Source: Desulfonatronospira sp964577315 (lineage in GTDB: Bacteria; Desulfobacterota; Desulfovibrionia; Desulfovibrionales; Desulfonatronovibrionaceae). From it: a stretch of 64,000 nt of DNA. This document shows positions 63,306 to 64,000 of the stretch, one piece after another. The DNA lies in the NCBI GenBank assembly GCA_964577315.1, contig CAZNYT010000002.1, forward strand, positions 10,903-74,902, read 5' to 3'. The notes under the pieces are model-generated. The model ran no database searches, had not been told where the DNA came from, and was given only the letters and a program-made list of their open reading frames with translations. Every line of letters starts with the position of its first letter. Positions within the stretch are counted from its first letter, which is position 1. The translations under genes and the position numbers were made by a program.

Positions 63306-63389
63306 ATGAGCACTTCCTTAGGCTTTTGGGGAAGGGTTCTGACCGCTTAGTCTCCAGCAGGCTCCCAAGCTCAAGATTTTTTATTATAG

Positions 63390-63415
63390 CTTAGGTCAAA
63401 CACGGTGAATATCTG
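63390..63415 (+). repeat. Dispersed GGTGAATAGTTGC-type repeat, diverged half unit
   Basis: CTTAGGTCAAACACGGTGAAT followed by ATCTG. It lies 85 bases upstream of the cyclase start and about 105 bases before the tRNA. Confidence 0.5.
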
Positions 63416-63476
63416 TATTATAGCGAACTATTGAAGATTTGACAATCAAACAATAGGTTTTAAAGAATAAATTGCC

Positions 63477-63505
63477 TTGACAGGAAGAAAATTAAATAAT
63501 ATAAA
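63477..63505 (+). promoter_or_regulatory. Sigma-70-type promoter for tRNA-Ala
   Basis: TTGACA at 63477-63482, a 17-base spacer and TATAAA at 63500-63505. The tRNA begins about 14 bases past the expected start of transcription. Confidence 0.8.
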
Positions 63506-63519
63506 AATATTTTGTTAAT

Positions 63520-63595
63520 GGGGCTGTAGCTCAGTTGGGAGAGCGCCTGAATGGCATTCAGGAGGTCACGGGTTCGAGTCCCGTCAGCTCCACCA
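63520..63595 (+). tRNA. tRNA-Ala (anticodon GGC)
   Basis: A 76-nt cloverleaf including encoded CCA. Acceptor GGGGCTG pairs with CAGCTCC; the anticodon arm is CTGAATGGCATTCAG-like with anticodon GGC; the T arm has GGTTCGAGTCC. All arms close without mismatch beyond a G-U pair. Confidence 0.97.
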
Positions 63596-64000
63596 AAAGA
63601 TTTCAAGGGGTTAGGCTTAAAGGCTTAACCCCTTTTTTGTGTTGAGTCAGGGTTTGTCCCCGTCTTGTCCCCAGAAAATGTGTCCGGTTCTTTGTGCATC
63701 CATGTAGTTTTACATCGTTTCTCCCTTTTATGTAGCATATTGTGCTCCAATCCTCCGGCAATTTTTTGCTTCTTTCCCCGGCTTCAGTCCGGTTATTTTT
63801 CCAATGCCTGCCGACGTCAGATCTCTGATCTCCGACTTCCGAGCTCTGCCCCTTAACCCTCGGTCCATGCCTGTTTCCTGCTTTTCACATAGAACTTAAC
63901 TTAACCACTTAAAACTTAGACACTTTTCCCTTGAACTGTATTGATTTTTCTGTTCAAATTCCACAGGTTAAAACAATCGATACCTGGATGAGTTTTGTTC
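63596..64000. other. Region after tRNA-Ala with terminator; no gene
   Basis: About 400 pyrimidine-rich bases. Only the terminator is recognisable. No integrase or attachment-site duplicate of the tRNA 3' end is seen, but the window ends here. Confidence 0.5.
63605..63639 (+). terminator. Rho-independent terminator of tRNA-Ala
   Basis: AAGGGGTTAGGCT and AGGCTTAACCCCTT pair with one mismatch, followed by TTTTTTG. Confidence 0.88.

Noticed and set aside
63596..64000. Integrated element next to tRNA-Ala
   Set aside because: No integrase and no repeat of the tRNA 3' end is present before the window ends.

Overview
The window is a draft-assembly stretch of a Gram-negative bacterial chromosome, most likely a sulfate-reducing member of the Desulfovibrionales or a close relative. 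The basis is gene content: a lipid A and BAM operon that uses LpxI, an aldehyde:ferredoxin oxidoreductase locus, an AICAR formyltransferase without its cyclohydrolase domain, and several small conserved proteins typical of that group. A glycine-betaine type ABC ATPase at the left edge hints at osmotic stress. No rRNA, CRISPR, phage or complete insertion sequence is visible.

Left third (1-21,820). A partial proV-like gene precedes a tight envelope operon: lysS, lolC/E, lolD, bamA, skp, lpxD, fabZ, lpxA, lpxI. It ends at an imperfect palindrome of about 280 bp. Next comes the aldehyde oxidoreductase locus. A MerR-like regulator and a radical SAM/SPASM protein diverge from the oxidoreductase, a MoaD-like protein and an E1-like adenylyltransferase, which together look like a tungsten enzyme with a private cofactor route. 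rdgB, glmS, an AMIN amidase and a CDF metal exporter follow.

Middle (22,000-43,300). This part holds unknown proteins, an unusual HMGL-like enzyme fused to a Cache-like domain, coaBC, an NfeD/slipin pair, and then the replication and segregation region: a perfect parS site, parA, parB, hldE1 (rfaE1), dnaN, gyrB and gyrA. parA and parB are separated by an antisense zinc-ribbon gene and a non-coding stretch with DnaA-box-like sequences. The par-to-dnaN part is visibly richer in A+T than its flanks. A 100-N gap at 30,593 is flanked by the same 55 bases on both sides, so it is a scaffolding artefact at a terminator hairpin.

Right third (43,300-64,000). A minus-strand operon, purA-holB-glgB-malQ-lapA-like, joins purine synthesis, replication and glycogen metabolism. 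It is followed by a lytic transglycosylase, an AICAR formyltransferase, an RNase II-like protein, secA, argJ, an HD phosphohydrolase, smpB, a GlcD-type FAD oxidase, a membrane class III cyclase and tRNA-Ala(GGC).

A short intergenic repeat recurs across the whole window. Its full form is 46 nt with two GGTRAATAKTT-like half-units, and single-half forms also occur. It is the best candidate here for something not yet described. Other points of interest are the HMGL-Cache fusion, the MoaD-like protein that reads past its Gly-Gly end, the BamA with an extra N-terminal domain, and the large palindrome after lpxI.
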